From positions 1-30,677 of the forward strand of contig CAYZAK010000020.1 in NCBI GenBank assembly GCA_964476445.1: 30,677 bases of DNA, read 5' to 3'. Made by a program: the position numbers and the translations under genes. Position 1 is the first letter of the stretch; each line of letters starts with the position of its first letter. Positions 16,342 through 25,841 of this stretch are shown in pieces. This DNA is from CAYZAK01 sp964476445. Lineage in GTDB: Bacteria > CG03 > SLGR01 > JAGXOG01. Below the pieces are notes generated by a model. It did not search any database, was not told where the DNA came from, and was given only the letters and a program-made list of their open reading frames with translations.

Positions 16342-17712
16342 TCAATCTATCTTTCCCCGGGATCCAGCTCTTTTAAAAATCGCACATGTATCATCCAAAA
16401 AAATCATTTCCCACAACTCTGATTTTTTTAGGTAATAGAAAAAAGGAACTTCCACTTCCCATAGAATTGTTTCAATCTCATATTTTTGAATAAAAACTTC
16501 AGGATCTGTATTTAATCCTGTTGCCCGAAAGTACTCTTCTAAAAAACTCCCAGGATAAAAATCTGCTCTCCCATCTATAAAAACCGGTATATCATGATAG
16601 AGCAGATACCCACCCCACCGGTAGGTATGAACAAGTCGATTGTTTTCTTCCTCTAAAATATCTATAGCATTTACCGGATAATCTTCTTCATTTATAAAAG
16701 AGCCATTTGAAAAATTTTTTAAATCCATTTCAAATGAAAAAACAGTAACAGCCGTAAAAAGCGCTAGACTAATATAAATAATAACCGGATTCTTAGAAAA
16801 ATCATTTCTAGCAAAAGACTTTGAGGCCGTAACTCCAGTTATAATAACAAAAATTGGAACATTTCTTGCAGCCATGAGACCGGCCGCCAGGAAAACAAAA
16901 AACAGTAATACATCTTTCACTTTAGGCTTTTCTTTGGAATATATAAAGGAGAATATAGAAATAAATATAAATATAATAAAAAACATGCCCCATATTCCGC
17001 TAAAAACCGGACTTTGCCATTCTGAAATATAATTGAGATGTATACTTGTAGAACCATAAAGATAAGAAAATGGGTGTAGAAGTCCTCTAAGCCCGTTTGG
17101 ATTTATTAACATTACAATTATAGATATAATAAAAATTTTTGAAAGTCCATATTTTTTTTCAACAATAAGTTCATTCATGGCTTCAACAAACAGAATAAAC
17201 AGCCCCATAACAAAAAGACCGTGTAAATTTATCCAAAATAAAAAAATCATCGGTATAATATAAAATTTTTTCTTTTCCAAAAGAAAAAAAAGAAGAGCTA
17301 TTAAAAAAAAGGAAAATATCCAAGGTCTTACCGTAAAAGATCTTACAGCCACCAACCCCCCTAACCCCGTAAATACCGTAGCTGGGATAAAACCGGCTTT
17401 CTTTAAAATTACATAGAACAGAAGCCCAAACGTAGCTGTTATAAATAAAATTTTAACTATTATTAGGGGAAGAAAATTATTGTCCTTGGAAAAAAGATAA
17501 AAAACATACTGAGTTAACCATTCATGGTTAAGCCAGTCTTCCCCTGAAAAAGTCCATGAATAAACATCTTCACTAACTATACCTGTCTCGGAAATTTCCT
17601 GACCAGTTTTTAAATGCCAAAATAAATCCCCATCCCCGATCTTCGTAAAATTTAAAGAAATTATCATCCCAAACAGCAGTAACAAAACAATTATTTTACT
17701 AATTTTATTCAT
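16342..17712 (-). CDS. GT-C-like polytopic membrane protein
   Basis: This 456-residue protein has about 9-10 membrane segments. The first periplasmic loop holds GDGDLFWHLKTGQEI (26-40) followed by DVYSWTFSGEDWLNHEWLTQ, a pattern found in an uncharacterised family of bacterial membrane proteins that look like GT-C glycosyltransferases (acidic Asp residues after helix 1). The C-terminal ~100 residues form a soluble periplasmic domain with YRWGGYLLYHDIPVFIDGRADFYP as two conserved blocks. A role in attaching sugars from a polyprenyl carrier fits the GT2 gene 113 bases downstream, but is inferred. AGAGGA precedes the ATG by about 8 bases. The protein is very rich in Phe and Ile and in AT-rich codons. 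Confidence 0.72.
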   Translation of the reverse strand: MNKISKIIVLLLLFGMIISLNFTKIGDGDLFWHLKTGQEISETGIVSEDVYSWTFSGEDWLNHEWLTQYVFYLFSKDNNFLPLIIVKILFITATFGLLFYVILKKAGFIPATVFTGLGGLVAVRSFTVRPWIFSFFLIALLFFLLEKKKFYIIPMIFLFWINLHGLFVMGLFILFVEAMNELIVEKKYGLSKIFIISIIVMLINPNGLRGLLHPFSYLYGSTSIHLNYISEWQSPVFSGIWGMFFIIFIFISIFSFIYSKEKPKVKDVLLFFVFLAAGLMAARNVPIFVIITGVTASKSFARNDFSKNPVIIYISLALFTAVTVFSFEMDLKNFSNGSFINEEDYPVNAIDILEEENNRLVHTYRWGGYLLYHDIPVFIDGRADFYPGSFLEEYFRATGLNTDPEVFIQKYEIETILWEVEVPFFYYLKKSELWEMIFLDDTCAIFKRAGSRGKID

Positions 17713-18152
17713 ATTAATATATTTCCTCTTTCACTTTTTGCACTACCGCGTAACTGTTAAATCCTGTGAAATTACGGTGTTACTTCCCAAATTATCTTAC
17801 CTTAAATAAGGGCTTTCTTTCCGAATTAAAATACCTTTTCCTTTAGAATAGATTAACAAAACTTGAAAAAAGTGGGGCTTTTTGACATGTTTTTGTATGA
17901 CAACAATAAACATAGCGTCGCAAAGCCCTATAAACAGATTATTCCATTTGACCAAAGATGTCAAGAACTTGTAAGAGCAAAAAAAAATAAATGGTTGCAC
18001 TAGTATAAAGAAAACAGGATCTCCCAAAATATGATATACTTAAATTAGCATTCACTTAAAATCGTAACGGATTCTAATACATAGGCAACTAACAAACTAA
18101 ATTAAAAAGTATTTACACAAAAAAGCGCGAAAAAATTTCCGAATAAATACAT
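17713..18152. other. gene-free stretch
   Basis: I find no supportable gene. A 76-codon open frame on the minus strand (17797-18027) has no ribosome site and no recognisable similarity, and hydrophobicity alone does not make it a gene. The promoter of the GT-C-like gene should lie near 17730-17800 on the minus strand but no clear -35/-10 pair stands out. Confidence 0.4.
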
Positions 18153-18366
18153 GATACAATATTTACAGATGCCCATAAAAAGTCGGCCTATATAAAAAAC
18201 GGTCATACTATAGATAAAGTAAATTCAGACCAATTATATTTTAACCTTAAAAGAACTTATTCATATCCAGAAGACAAAGACCTCTAGCACAGGTGACTGG
18301 ACAGGGGGTAATGTCATGATAAATATTAAAATTGCTATGATTCCACTGGCAGATATTGCAATTTAG
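18153..18366 (+). pseudogene. possible broken gene tail of unknown family
   Basis: One frame reads DTIFTDAHKKSAYIKNGHTI and continues to LKRTYSYPEDKDL, then TAG (18285-18287). Shifting by one base at that stop gives STGDWTGGNVMINIKIAMIP to a TAG at 18364-18366. The two parts look like continuous protein broken by one frameshift. There is a stop just before the first part and no start codon. I do not recognise the family, and chance cannot be excluded in AT-rich DNA. Confidence 0.3.
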
Positions 18367-18481
18367 TTATAAAGCATTTATTTTCACTTTTAGAAGGGCA
18401 TAATATCCCTTCCAATCCCTATTATTAAATTTTAACTGCCGGCTTATAAATTTTATACCAGTCATTTTTTTTGTTTTCTAT

Positions 18482-18509
18482 TTGACACATTTATTTATTA
18501 TTATATAAA
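18482..18509 (+). promoter_or_regulatory. sigma-70-type promoter for the ZIP gene
   Basis: TTGACA (18482-18487), a 16-base spacer and TATAAA (18504-18509) give a near-consensus promoter 45 bases before the ATG at 18554. The -35 is perfect. No strong Zur- or Fur-box-like dyad overlaps it. Confidence 0.6.
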
Positions 18510-18553
18510 ATAGATAAGTTAGCTGACAGCATCTACTAAGGATTATTTAACTT

Positions 18554-19309
18554 ATGCAGGTATTACTTTATATAATTGTTTCCACAACTTTAGTTGCTCT
18601 TCTTGCCGGGGCGGGATTGATAACTTTTGCCCTGAAAGAACAATTATTTAAAAAAGTTTTAAATATTCTGGTTGCTTTCGCGGCCGGGACATTAATAGGC
18701 GTTTCTTTTCTTCACCTTATCCCTGCAACGCTCCATGAATTAGGAACAGGGCACGGGCACCTTGAAGGCCCCCTGATTATACTGGGAGGTTTTATTTTTT
18801 TCTTTATCCTTGAACAGTATTTGAAATGGCACCACTGTCATCGAATACCTTCAGAACATTCTAAGACTCCCTTTTCTTTTATGATTCTCATAGCTAACGG
18901 AATACATAATTTTGTAGACGGTATTCTTGTCGGCGGAGCGTTTCTTGTAAGCATTCCCCTAGGAATATCTACTACCATTGCCGTGGCCTCTCATGAACTG
19001 CCCCAGGAACTGGGTAATTTTGGAATTTTAGTATACGGCGGGTGGGAAAAATGGAGGGCCCTTATAGTTAATATCGGTATTTCCCTTCTTATAGTTCCCG
19101 GCGGAATTATCGCTTATATATTTTCCGGAACAATCAATCCTATTTACATTATACCTTTTGCCGCTGGAGGATTTATTTATATTGGAGCCGCTGATCTTAT
19201 TCCTGAAATTCAAAACTGCGAAAAAATTAACCGGAGTACAACTATGCTGGCTGCTTTTTTGGGGGGAAATCTATTAATGCTTTTAGTAGAACTATTTACC
19301 CATCACTAA
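18554..19309 (+). CDS. ZIP-family divalent metal transporter
   Basis: This 251-residue protein has eight membrane segments and both ZIP signature motifs: HNFVDGILVGGAF (118-130) in helix 4 and ASHELPQELGNFG (145-157) in helix 5, which form the binuclear metal site. A loop with HGHLEG and WHHCHRIPSEHS between helices 3 and 4 (about 66-102) is the typical His-rich metal-binding region. It should import Zn2+ and perhaps Fe2+ or Mn2+ across the inner membrane. AAGGA lies 11 bases before the ATG. It is the only plus-strand gene in the second half of the window, is transcribed alone from its own promoter and converges on the diadenylate cyclase gene 31 bases downstream. Confidence 0.92.
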   Translation: MQVLLYIIVSTTLVALLAGAGLITFALKEQLFKKVLNILVAFAAGTLIGVSFLHLIPATLHELGTGHGHLEGPLIILGGFIFFFILEQYLKWHHCHRIPSEHSKTPFSFMILIANGIHNFVDGILVGGAFLVSIPLGISTTIAVASHELPQELGNFGILVYGGWEKWRALIVNIGISLLIVPGGIIAYIFSGTINPIYIIPFAAGGFIYIGAADLIPEIQNCEKINRSTTMLAAFLGGNLLMLLVELFTHH

Positions 19310-19340
19310 CAAATAATCAGAATACCTGTTTCAAAAAAAA

Positions 19341-19928
19341 TTATTTTTTACTAATTACCCTCATATTATCTTTTGTCCTGTGACGAAGCTGACCTTTCAT
19401 ATGAATACTGGTATCTTTAAGCATCCATAATTCGGGGATTATTTCAGATACAATTTTCCCGTCATCAAATATTCTTACCACAGAACTTTCTGAAACTATA
19501 ACGGCCACACAGTCTGTCACTTTAGAAATCGATGCTCCTGCCATATGCCGCCCCCCCAGGCCCAGGGGTAAATCTATTCCTTCAGACGAGGAGTTAATAT
19601 AACGTCCCGCGGTTATCACCACTCCATCATCGGATATTATAAAAGCACCGTCAAGCTGGGCTAACTCCTTTGCGGTCTCCCGCATATCGGGATTGTCTAT
19701 TTTTTTAGCATCGTCAGTATGCCCTTTCAAAGGGTCAAGAATAAGACATCTGGACCGTTTCAATGTCTCCCGGGAATTTCCTATAAGAAACATAGTTCCC
19801 ACTTTCCGTCCCTCTCTGCCTTCCCTGGCAATTTCAACCGCCAGGCCTATAGCAGAATTAAGAGTGGAAAGATTAACTTTTCGTTCATCGGTACATATAT
19901 CCTCAAATATATTATTTGGCTGTTTCAT
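19341..19928 (-). CDS. diadenylate cyclase (DisA_N domain) protein
   Basis: This 195-residue protein is almost entirely a DAC/DisA_N domain. The first motif is QLDGAFIISDDG (Asp-Gly-Ala at 93-95). The second, GGRHMAGASIS, corresponds to the RHR motif of DisA and CdaA but reads Arg-His-Met (127-129). DAC enzymes join two ATP to make c-di-AMP, which controls K+ and osmolyte transport and cell-wall balance. There are no N-terminal membrane helices (unlike CdaA) and no HhH DNA-binding region (unlike DisA), so it is a compact soluble form, closer to the CdaZ/DacZ layout in archaea and some bacteria. There is no ribosome site before the ATG. The Arg-to-Met change may alter activity, though RHx variants occur in divergent DACs. 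Confidence 0.85.
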   Translation of the reverse strand: MKQPNNIFEDICTDERKVNLSTLNSAIGLAVEIAREGREGRKVGTMFLIGNSRETLKRSRCLILDPLKGHTDDAKKIDNPDMRETAKELAQLDGAFIISDDGVVITAGRYINSSSEGIDLPLGLGGRHMAGASISKVTDCVAVIVSESSVVRIFDDGKIVSEIIPELWMLKDTSIHMKGQLRHRTKDNMRVISKK

Positions 19929-19937
19929 ATATAATTT

Positions 19938-19965
19938 ATGATACCAAAAACACAGCTTTTATCAA
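19938..19965 (-). promoter_or_regulatory. candidate promoter giving a near-leaderless DAC transcript
   Basis: On the minus strand TTGATA (19960-19965), 16 bases, then TATCAT (19938-19943) lies only nine bases before the ATG at 19928. Transcription would start about at the ATG, which fits the lack of a Shine-Dalgarno. Each element has one mismatch to consensus. Confidence 0.35.
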
Positions 19966-20084
19966 AATTTAAGTATAAACTTGTTATCTATCATTGCCCT
20001 ATTTTTTTGGACTTATTTTTCTTATAATAATAGTCAATATCTTCTTATATTAATCTTCCACAGATTAAAATGTTTTTTTATTTA

Positions 20085-21854
20085 CTAAAAAACCAAACCC
20101 GTCCCAAAAAACAATACACCCGGACTTTCCTCTTCTTTTCTATCCAGTTTTAAACCGTACTCAAGCCTAAATACTCCGATAGGTAAAGTAAGGGTCACCC
20201 CACCTCCGGCCGAACTACGCAGCTGTTTGACATCGGTATTTTCTAAAGTTTTCCAGATATTTCCGGTATCAGCAAACAGCAGAATCCCTAAACCTTTATA
20301 AATATTTAACCTTAAATCCACTACATTCCATACCAGTTCCACTTTACCTCCAGTTGGATCGTCGCGGGAATTGATTGGACCCAGGCGTCTGTATTTATAT
20401 CCCCTTACAGAATTAGGTCCACCGGTGTAAAGCCGTTCATCGGGAGGCAGTTCAGCTAACTTATGCCCGGAAAAAATCACTGCTCCCCTCACCGAACTGC
20501 CTATAATGAGCCGGGATGTAAGGGGGCGAAAAACCCGAGTATCGAGCGCGGTCCTCATAAATGAAAAATCTCCCAGTATTATTTCATTTTTAAGAGCGGC
20601 GTAAATACCCCGGGAGGGGTAAAATATACTGTCCCGGGTATCGTAGTTTAAAAGCAGAGTGGCTATATTTTTTTTTACTCTTTTTCGTTTAAACTGTTCA
20701 TCCTCTATATTCTTAAATTCGGATTCCTTATAATCATATGCGAGAGAAATACGTATGAGCTCTCGAACTGTTTTACCCAACGATAAACCACCACCGGTTT
20801 CAAATACCTCGTATCCGGGTTCTTCTTTGTAACCTGTATAAATATCTACATCGATATTAAGGGGAATACCAAAATTCCAAGGAGAGGCAAATACCGCCTG
20901 GGCCCGGCGGCTGATCCCGCTTCTTCTCAAAGTAAGACCCAGCTTGCGGGCGGTACCGTATAAATTTCTGTTGTTTGCTTCCAGTTTCTGCCAAAAATAT
21001 TCCCTGGTATCATACCCTGCCGAAACCCCAAACTCTATAGAATCCCGCTCAGCAACCTCAATAATTATATTTTTTTTATTTTCTGTTTCATTGTTTTCCG
21101 AGGACTGAGGGCGTATGAAAATCGATCTGAAAAGACCGGTACGCATAAACTTTTGTCTTGAATCGAACAGCCGGGAAAAATTTATATATTCCCCTTTTTT
21201 AAATGTTAACTCTCTAAGTAACACAGAATCCCTGGTCTTAACGTTTCCCCGTAATTTTGTATCATTTACTTTGTAACGGTTTCCTTCACGAATAAAAAAA
21301 TCGACCGAAACTGTATTTAAAGTACTGTTAATATTTATATCGGTATCTATTTCAATATCAATGAAACCGGTATCCAAATAAAAAGAGATCAGCCTGGAAA
21401 CAGCTCTATTTAAGGTACCCCTGGAAAAAAAATCATCATCTTTTATTCCCGTTCTTTTAAGAAGTTCTTCATAAGAATAAAAATCATTTCCCAGAAACAT
21501 AATAGTTGAAAAGATAAACCTTTCCCCCTCATCAACTTCAATAATTATTTTTACGGTATTATCCTCATCGTCTATTATTGTTTTTTCGTTAAAAGAGATG
21601 CTTAAATACCCTCGTTCAGTGTAAAAATCTCTTAAAGTATTTAAATCCTCCTTCAGAACTTCCCTAAAAAACCGCCGGGTTTTAAAAATACTGCTTTTGC
21701 GGCTGACAATGTGATTTTTTAAAGTTCGATCCGAAAAAACAGAATTCTCTTTAAATGTAACCTCTTTTATCTTAGGCCGTCCGGCAAAACTATCCCGGGG
21801 AATAAAAACAAAAACTGTGATAAAAATTAACAGTCCTGTTTTTAAGGTTTCCAT
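20085..21854 (-). CDS. Omp85-family outer-membrane assembly protein (BamA/TamA-like)
   Basis: The 589-residue protein has a signal peptide (about residues 1-24), then about three POTRA domains (residues 28-265; KIKEVTFKENSVFSD, FSTIMFLGNDFYSYEELLKR and YKVNDTKLRGNVKTR begin the repeats), then a 16-strand Omp85 barrel. The L6 lid motif is clear: RLYTGGPNSVRGYKY with VRGY at 483-486. It ends in Phe within GVLFFGTGLVF, a good beta-signal for barrel insertion. It inserts outer-membrane barrels or works with TamB in lipid or protein transfer. Its ATG overlaps the tamB stop by 13 bases. Three POTRAs and the tamB neighbour suggest TamA, but in diderm Firmicutes the main BamA also sits beside tamB, so I leave the symbol open. 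Confidence 0.88.
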   Translation of the reverse strand: METLKTGLLIFITVFVFIPRDSFAGRPKIKEVTFKENSVFSDRTLKNHIVSRKSSIFKTRRFFREVLKEDLNTLRDFYTERGYLSISFNEKTIIDDEDNTVKIIIEVDEGERFIFSTIMFLGNDFYSYEELLKRTGIKDDDFFSRGTLNRAVSRLISFYLDTGFIDIEIDTDININSTLNTVSVDFFIREGNRYKVNDTKLRGNVKTRDSVLLRELTFKKGEYINFSRLFDSRQKFMRTGLFRSIFIRPQSSENNETENKKNIIIEVAERDSIEFGVSAGYDTREYFWQKLEANNRNLYGTARKLGLTLRRSGISRRAQAVFASPWNFGIPLNIDVDIYTGYKEEPGYEVFETGGGLSLGKTVRELIRISLAYDYKESEFKNIEDEQFKRKRVKKNIATLLLNYDTRDSIFYPSRGIYAALKNEIILGDFSFMRTALDTRVFRPLTSRLIIGSSVRGAVIFSGHKLAELPPDERLYTGGPNSVRGYKYRRLGPINSRDDPTGGKVELVWNVVDLRLNIYKGLGILLFADTGNIWKTLENTDVKQLRSSAGGGVTLTLPIGVFRLEYGLKLDRKEEESPGVLFFGTGLVF

Positions 21855-24800
21855 ATGCTGTACTTTAATCCTATATTCGATCTTCCGGACTGATCGGTCA
21901 AAGCCTCAACGGAAATATTAGGGGTAAGAGAATATCTTAACTGCAATTTCTGACGATCGGTGCGGGCCAGGCCTTCGGTATATATAATCTCTGCCCGGCC
22001 GGTTGTTCTGGTAGCTACTATAGCGCTATCTTCGGCACTTAGATCTCCCACATAAGCAAGAGCTATATTTTCAGATATATCTTTTTGAGCTTGAATTCTG
22101 GGACCGTCCTGAGTTCCAGTTCTAAAAATATTCCCATCTATAATCATACGGTCAAGATTTAACATATTTCCGGCATAAGCAGATATATAGCCGCTCACCC
22201 GGCGGCTGGCAAGCTCCTCAGCTCTTGAAGAAAGAATCCGCTCTGTTTCGGTGAGCTGGCCCCGGGTCGCCCCGAAAGTTAACAGAGCAACTATATCGGA
22301 AACATCCAGAGACGGCTGGGAAGTTAAATCTACCTGAATATTGTTTACCGGGCCGTGAGCCGTAATATTTATGTTGTAGGGAATATTATCAGCTTCTCTC
22401 AGGCTTCTCACCCTGGTATAAGCTTCAATATTAATATAGGGTACATCTTCAATACGGCTGTCCATATCCACATACCCCTCTGAAATATTAAATTTTCTAT
22501 CTAAATACATTACATAACCTTCATCGGTAAAAAGTCTGCCTCTGAAATTTGGATTTTTTGCTGTACCTGAAATACTTAACTCCCCATCAAGACGAATACG
22601 GCCGTGGCGATTGTACACCCACAAGCTGCTGCCGGACTGTAAAGTTAAATCAATTGAAATTTTTTCTAAGATCTCCGACTTATCCGTTTCCCGGGACGGA
22701 CCGGCTGGTTCTTCTATAGTGATAAAAAATTCTTCCAGGTCAATATCTCCTCCCAACACAAAATTATCGTCTTCTCCTTTTATGTATATATTCGCTTTTT
22801 CTATTTTTCCGTTGCCTAAATTATCCAGTTTCATTTTCATATTATCTATCGAAGATTCTATATCCACTGCCTTAAGTTTTCTATCTTCAATAATTATTTT
22901 CCCATAACCGGCAAGAGCACCGGCTTTAAAACGTCTTATTTCTATTTCGTTTTTATCGAATAATACATTTATATTTCCGTTTCTAAACGGCTCCTTTAAT
23001 CCCCGAACGGCTCCACCGAATTTTCTCACCTTTAAACTACCAAAAATATTCGGATCCTCTACACTGCCGTTCAACCTAACTTCACCGGTAATCTCTCCTT
23101 CCGGGTCCGTAAATCCGGGAATATATTCTGAAATATCGGACAGATTAAACCCATCAATTTTGTTGCTGGCGGTAATAGTTCCATTTTCCAGTATTCCGGA
23201 AAGATTAGCTTTTTCTCTTTTTTCCATCTCTACATAAAGATCCCACTCATAATTGTTTTTCCCCGGATATTTTACCGTACCTCTTAGATTCATAGTCTTA
23301 GCCCCGGCCGGGACACTAAACCTTTCTATTTGGGCTGTATCTTCTTTAAATATTGCTTTTAAATTTAAATTTTCAATCTTACCGGTACGGTCAGTTATTA
23401 CAGAAAAGTGGTCCAATTCAATTTGCCCCTTAACAGAAGGATGTTTTAATATACCAGCCCAATCTAAATCCGCCCTGGCTGTACCGTCTCTAAAAATATT
23501 CTGCCCCAGAAAAGGATTCATTAAAGCTAATTCTAAATTTTCTAAATGTACTTTCCCTTCCGAATAGTGATCGGTATCGGGGGTAAAATCAAACTCTTCC
23601 CAATCCATTATTTTAAAGGAAAAATCACCCCGGACCAACCCGTTTTGGGGGGTTTCTATTTGAAATGCCTCCACCGTAAGCTGCTCATCTTTTAATTTAA
23701 GTATTCCCTGGGCCCGGGAAATCTGGTGTTTACTGTACTTCACATCTTTAAAAAAAAGGTTAAGGTCTATTTCCGGATTTTTCATATTGCCTTTAAAATT
23801 CGCCCGGCCTCCGGCGGTACCGCTTACCGAAAAAGGCATATCAAAAAACTTATCAACCGCTTCAAGAGATAACCCTTCTTCTTCAATATTTAATTTTACG
23901 TATTCGGGATTTTCTATATCATAAGTTACCCTAGATTGCCCGACTGGAATTAATCCCTCCACCTTACTTTTTGAGTCTTTTTTTATTATATGGTGCCGGT
24001 TTTCATTAAAGGTATATGTTTCCAGGGTAACTTCACCGGTTTTATCCATAAAGGGCCACTTGGTAGTTGAAAGAAGAATATAATTTTTTTTCCGGATATC
24101 AAGAAAATTGAGGTAGGGTTCACCGGCACTGTATTCTACTGTAGCGTTCAATCTGTCACCTGAAAAATTTTTAGCCCCCGGACTTGCTATTTTTACTTCA
24201 AAAACAGCTGTCGGATCTTCAATATTTCCTTCTAACATACAACTGTATTCTAAATTTCCGCGGATATCTGGAACCCGGTCAGTTATGATTTCTTTATCCT
24301 CCATTTCAAATTTACCGGCGGCTGCTATATCTCTGAAGAAAACCCGGCCATCATCCAAAATAAACTCACCACCACTAATTTCCACCGGCAGGCGGTTATA
24401 GAAAAGATGGGCTGTTTTTATAACCACTTCCATCTTTAAATCTTTTATATTTCCCCTAAAAGAGCCTTCGGCTTTTAACTTACCGGTTATATCCTTATAA
24501 TCTGTATATTTTAGTATATCTTCAATATTTCCAATATCTGCTTTAATATTACCGGTAAATATATTTTCACTGTAATTTCCAGAACCATAAACTCCGTTTT
24601 CTTTTAAAGTTACATTGAAATTTCCTGATCCGTTTTTAAATTCCAATACGGCATTAACTTTTTCTTGTTCCATTTTTAAAATTCCAGAAGCTTCACCGGA
24701 CCAGGTTTGAGGTTCATTTATATTTCCTGAAAAATTAAAGCTACTATTAACCTCTTTTCCTGCCAGATAGCTCACCTTATCCAATAGAGTCACGGTTTCG

Positions 24801-25831
24801 CCAAATACTGCATCTTTAATTTCTCCGCGGATCCTTAATTTTTGAGTTTTTACCCTATACTCACCTTTAAAATTAGCCCGGCCACCGTAAGAATCCTCAA
24901 TATTAAATCTATCCAGGGTCACTGTCCCATTTATAAAATCTCCCTTTACTATTCCGGAAGAAAACTCGTAACCCCCGTACCCTAAATTTTTAAAATCTGA
25001 TTTAACATAAAATTCGGGATTATGTAACGAACCGTTTATTTTTAATTCAATGTCGGCATATCCCTGAACAGATGGTATCGCTTGTATCAAAAAGTAGTTC
25101 ATAACTTGAGCGGGCCTTTTTATCTGACCCGAAGAATGAAACTCACCAGTTATTTTACCGGGGTCAGCTTTTTCGAAGTTTAAATTGCCATTAATTGTAA
25201 AATCAGTTAAATCCAGAGCTATCCGATCTAATTTCAGACTATCACTTTGGGTAATTCCTGTAACATTTAAATGTTCTATATTTATACTTTCTTCATTTTT
25301 TGATATAAAAATATTCTCTCCCAAAAAACTAAAATTACCTGCCGAAAGATAAGAGAAATTTAAATCTTCTATATTAATCCTATGGGAACTGTCGTTGTAG
25401 TTAAAAACAGTATGTTTTAATTTAGCGTTATTTAGGGAAAATTTCCATTGTTTATTCTTATCGTATTTTTTATCATTTTTCGAATTTCCCAAGGATTCTA
25501 CTAAACCATATTCAACAATTAGCCCATCGATAAAAAGAGAGGAGATACAAAAATGACTATTTAACAATTTTATGAGAGTTATGCCGGCTCTAAACTCTTT
25601 TGCTTTTAAAAGAACATCGCCATCAGTATTCATCAACGTGATATTGTGGGCGTATACTTTTCCCGGGAATTTAAGTTTAAAATCATCAAATTTTAAATTA
25701 AAACCGGTGTGGGTTTTTGTTTCAGAAATGATCCGGTTTTTTATTGAAGGAACGGCGGTACGAAATAATATTACTCCCACCAAACCTGCAATAAAAACTA
25801 AACTACCTGTAAAAATTATTTTTTTAATCAC
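21842..25831 (-). CDS. tamB: TamB-like (AsmA/DUF490) envelope-spanning protein
   Basis: The 1329-residue protein has one N-terminal membrane anchor (about residues 3-25) and a long periplasmic chain of short beta repeats of the AsmA/TamB groove type (recurrent NL..NG...G, GTA.G.A.F.G, VEDPNIFGS and GTAKNPNFRGRL patterns). The C-terminal DUF490 domain (about 980-1329) contains NITAHGPVNNIQVDLTSQPS and DVSDIVALLTFGATRGQL and ends in a barrel-like IGLKYSIWKP tail expected to dock with the Omp85 partner. TamB-type proteins bridge inner and outer membranes and are thought to carry phospholipids. The start is GTG with weak ribosome signal. It overlaps the Omp85 gene, and the order tamB first is opposite to proteobacterial tamAB. 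Confidence 0.9.
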   Translation of the reverse strand: MIKKIIFTGSLVFIAGLVGVILFRTAVPSIKNRIISETKTHTGFNLKFDDFKLKFPGKVYAHNITLMNTDGDVLLKAKEFRAGITLIKLLNSHFCISSLFIDGLIVEYGLVESLGNSKNDKKYDKNKQWKFSLNNAKLKHTVFNYNDSSHRINIEDLNFSYLSAGNFSFLGENIFISKNEESINIEHLNVTGITQSDSLKLDRIALDLTDFTINGNLNFEKADPGKITGEFHSSGQIKRPAQVMNYFLIQAIPSVQGYADIELKINGSLHNPEFYVKSDFKNLGYGGYEFSSGIVKGDFINGTVTLDRFNIEDSYGGRANFKGEYRVKTQKLRIRGEIKDAVFGETVTLLDKVSYLAGKEVNSSFNFSGNINEPQTWSGEASGILKMEQEKVNAVLEFKNGSGNFNVTLKENGVYGSGNYSENIFTGNIKADIGNIEDILKYTDYKDITGKLKAEGSFRGNIKDLKMEVVIKTAHLFYNRLPVEISGGEFILDDGRVFFRDIAAAGKFEMEDKEIITDRVPDIRGNLEYSCMLEGNIEDPTAVFEVKIASPGAKNFSGDRLNATVEYSAGEPYLNFLDIRKKNYILLSTTKWPFMDKTGEVTLETYTFNENRHHIIKKDSKSKVEGLIPVGQSRVTYDIENPEYVKLNIEEEGLSLEAVDKFFDMPFSVSGTAGGRANFKGNMKNPEIDLNLFFKDVKYSKHQISRAQGILKLKDEQLTVEAFQIETPQNGLVRGDFSFKIMDWEEFDFTPDTDHYSEGKVHLENLELALMNPFLGQNIFRDGTARADLDWAGILKHPSVKGQIELDHFSVITDRTGKIENLNLKAIFKEDTAQIERFSVPAGAKTMNLRGTVKYPGKNNYEWDLYVEMEKREKANLSGILENGTITASNKIDGFNLSDISEYIPGFTDPEGEITGEVRLNGSVEDPNIFGSLKVRKFGGAVRGLKEPFRNGNINVLFDKNEIEIRRFKAGALAGYGKIIIEDRKLKAVDIESSIDNMKMKLDNLGNGKIEKANIYIKGEDDNFVLGGDIDLEEFFITIEEPAGPSRETDKSEILEKISIDLTLQSGSSLWVYNRHGRIRLDGELSISGTAKNPNFRGRLFTDEGYVMYLDRKFNISEGYVDMDSRIEDVPYINIEAYTRVRSLREADNIPYNINITAHGPVNNIQVDLTSQPSLDVSDIVALLTFGATRGQLTETERILSSRAEELASRRVSGYISAYAGNMLNLDRMIIDGNIFRTGTQDGPRIQAQKDISENIALAYVGDLSAEDSAIVATRTTGRAEIIYTEGLARTDRQKLQLRYSLTPNISVEALTDQSGRSNIGLKYSIWKP

Positions 25832-25841
25832 TATTTTTTGG

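Noticed and set aside
17797..18027. 76-codon hydrophobic open frame on the minus strand
   Set aside because: No ribosome site, no recognisable family, and runs of hydrophobic codons arise easily in AT-rich non-coding DNA.
20055..20085. TTAATCT-TCCAC-AGATTAA hairpin followed by a T-run on the plus strand
   Set aside because: It has the form of a terminator, but on the plus strand, where no gene ends; on the minus strand the hairpin is not followed by T residues. Probably coincidental.
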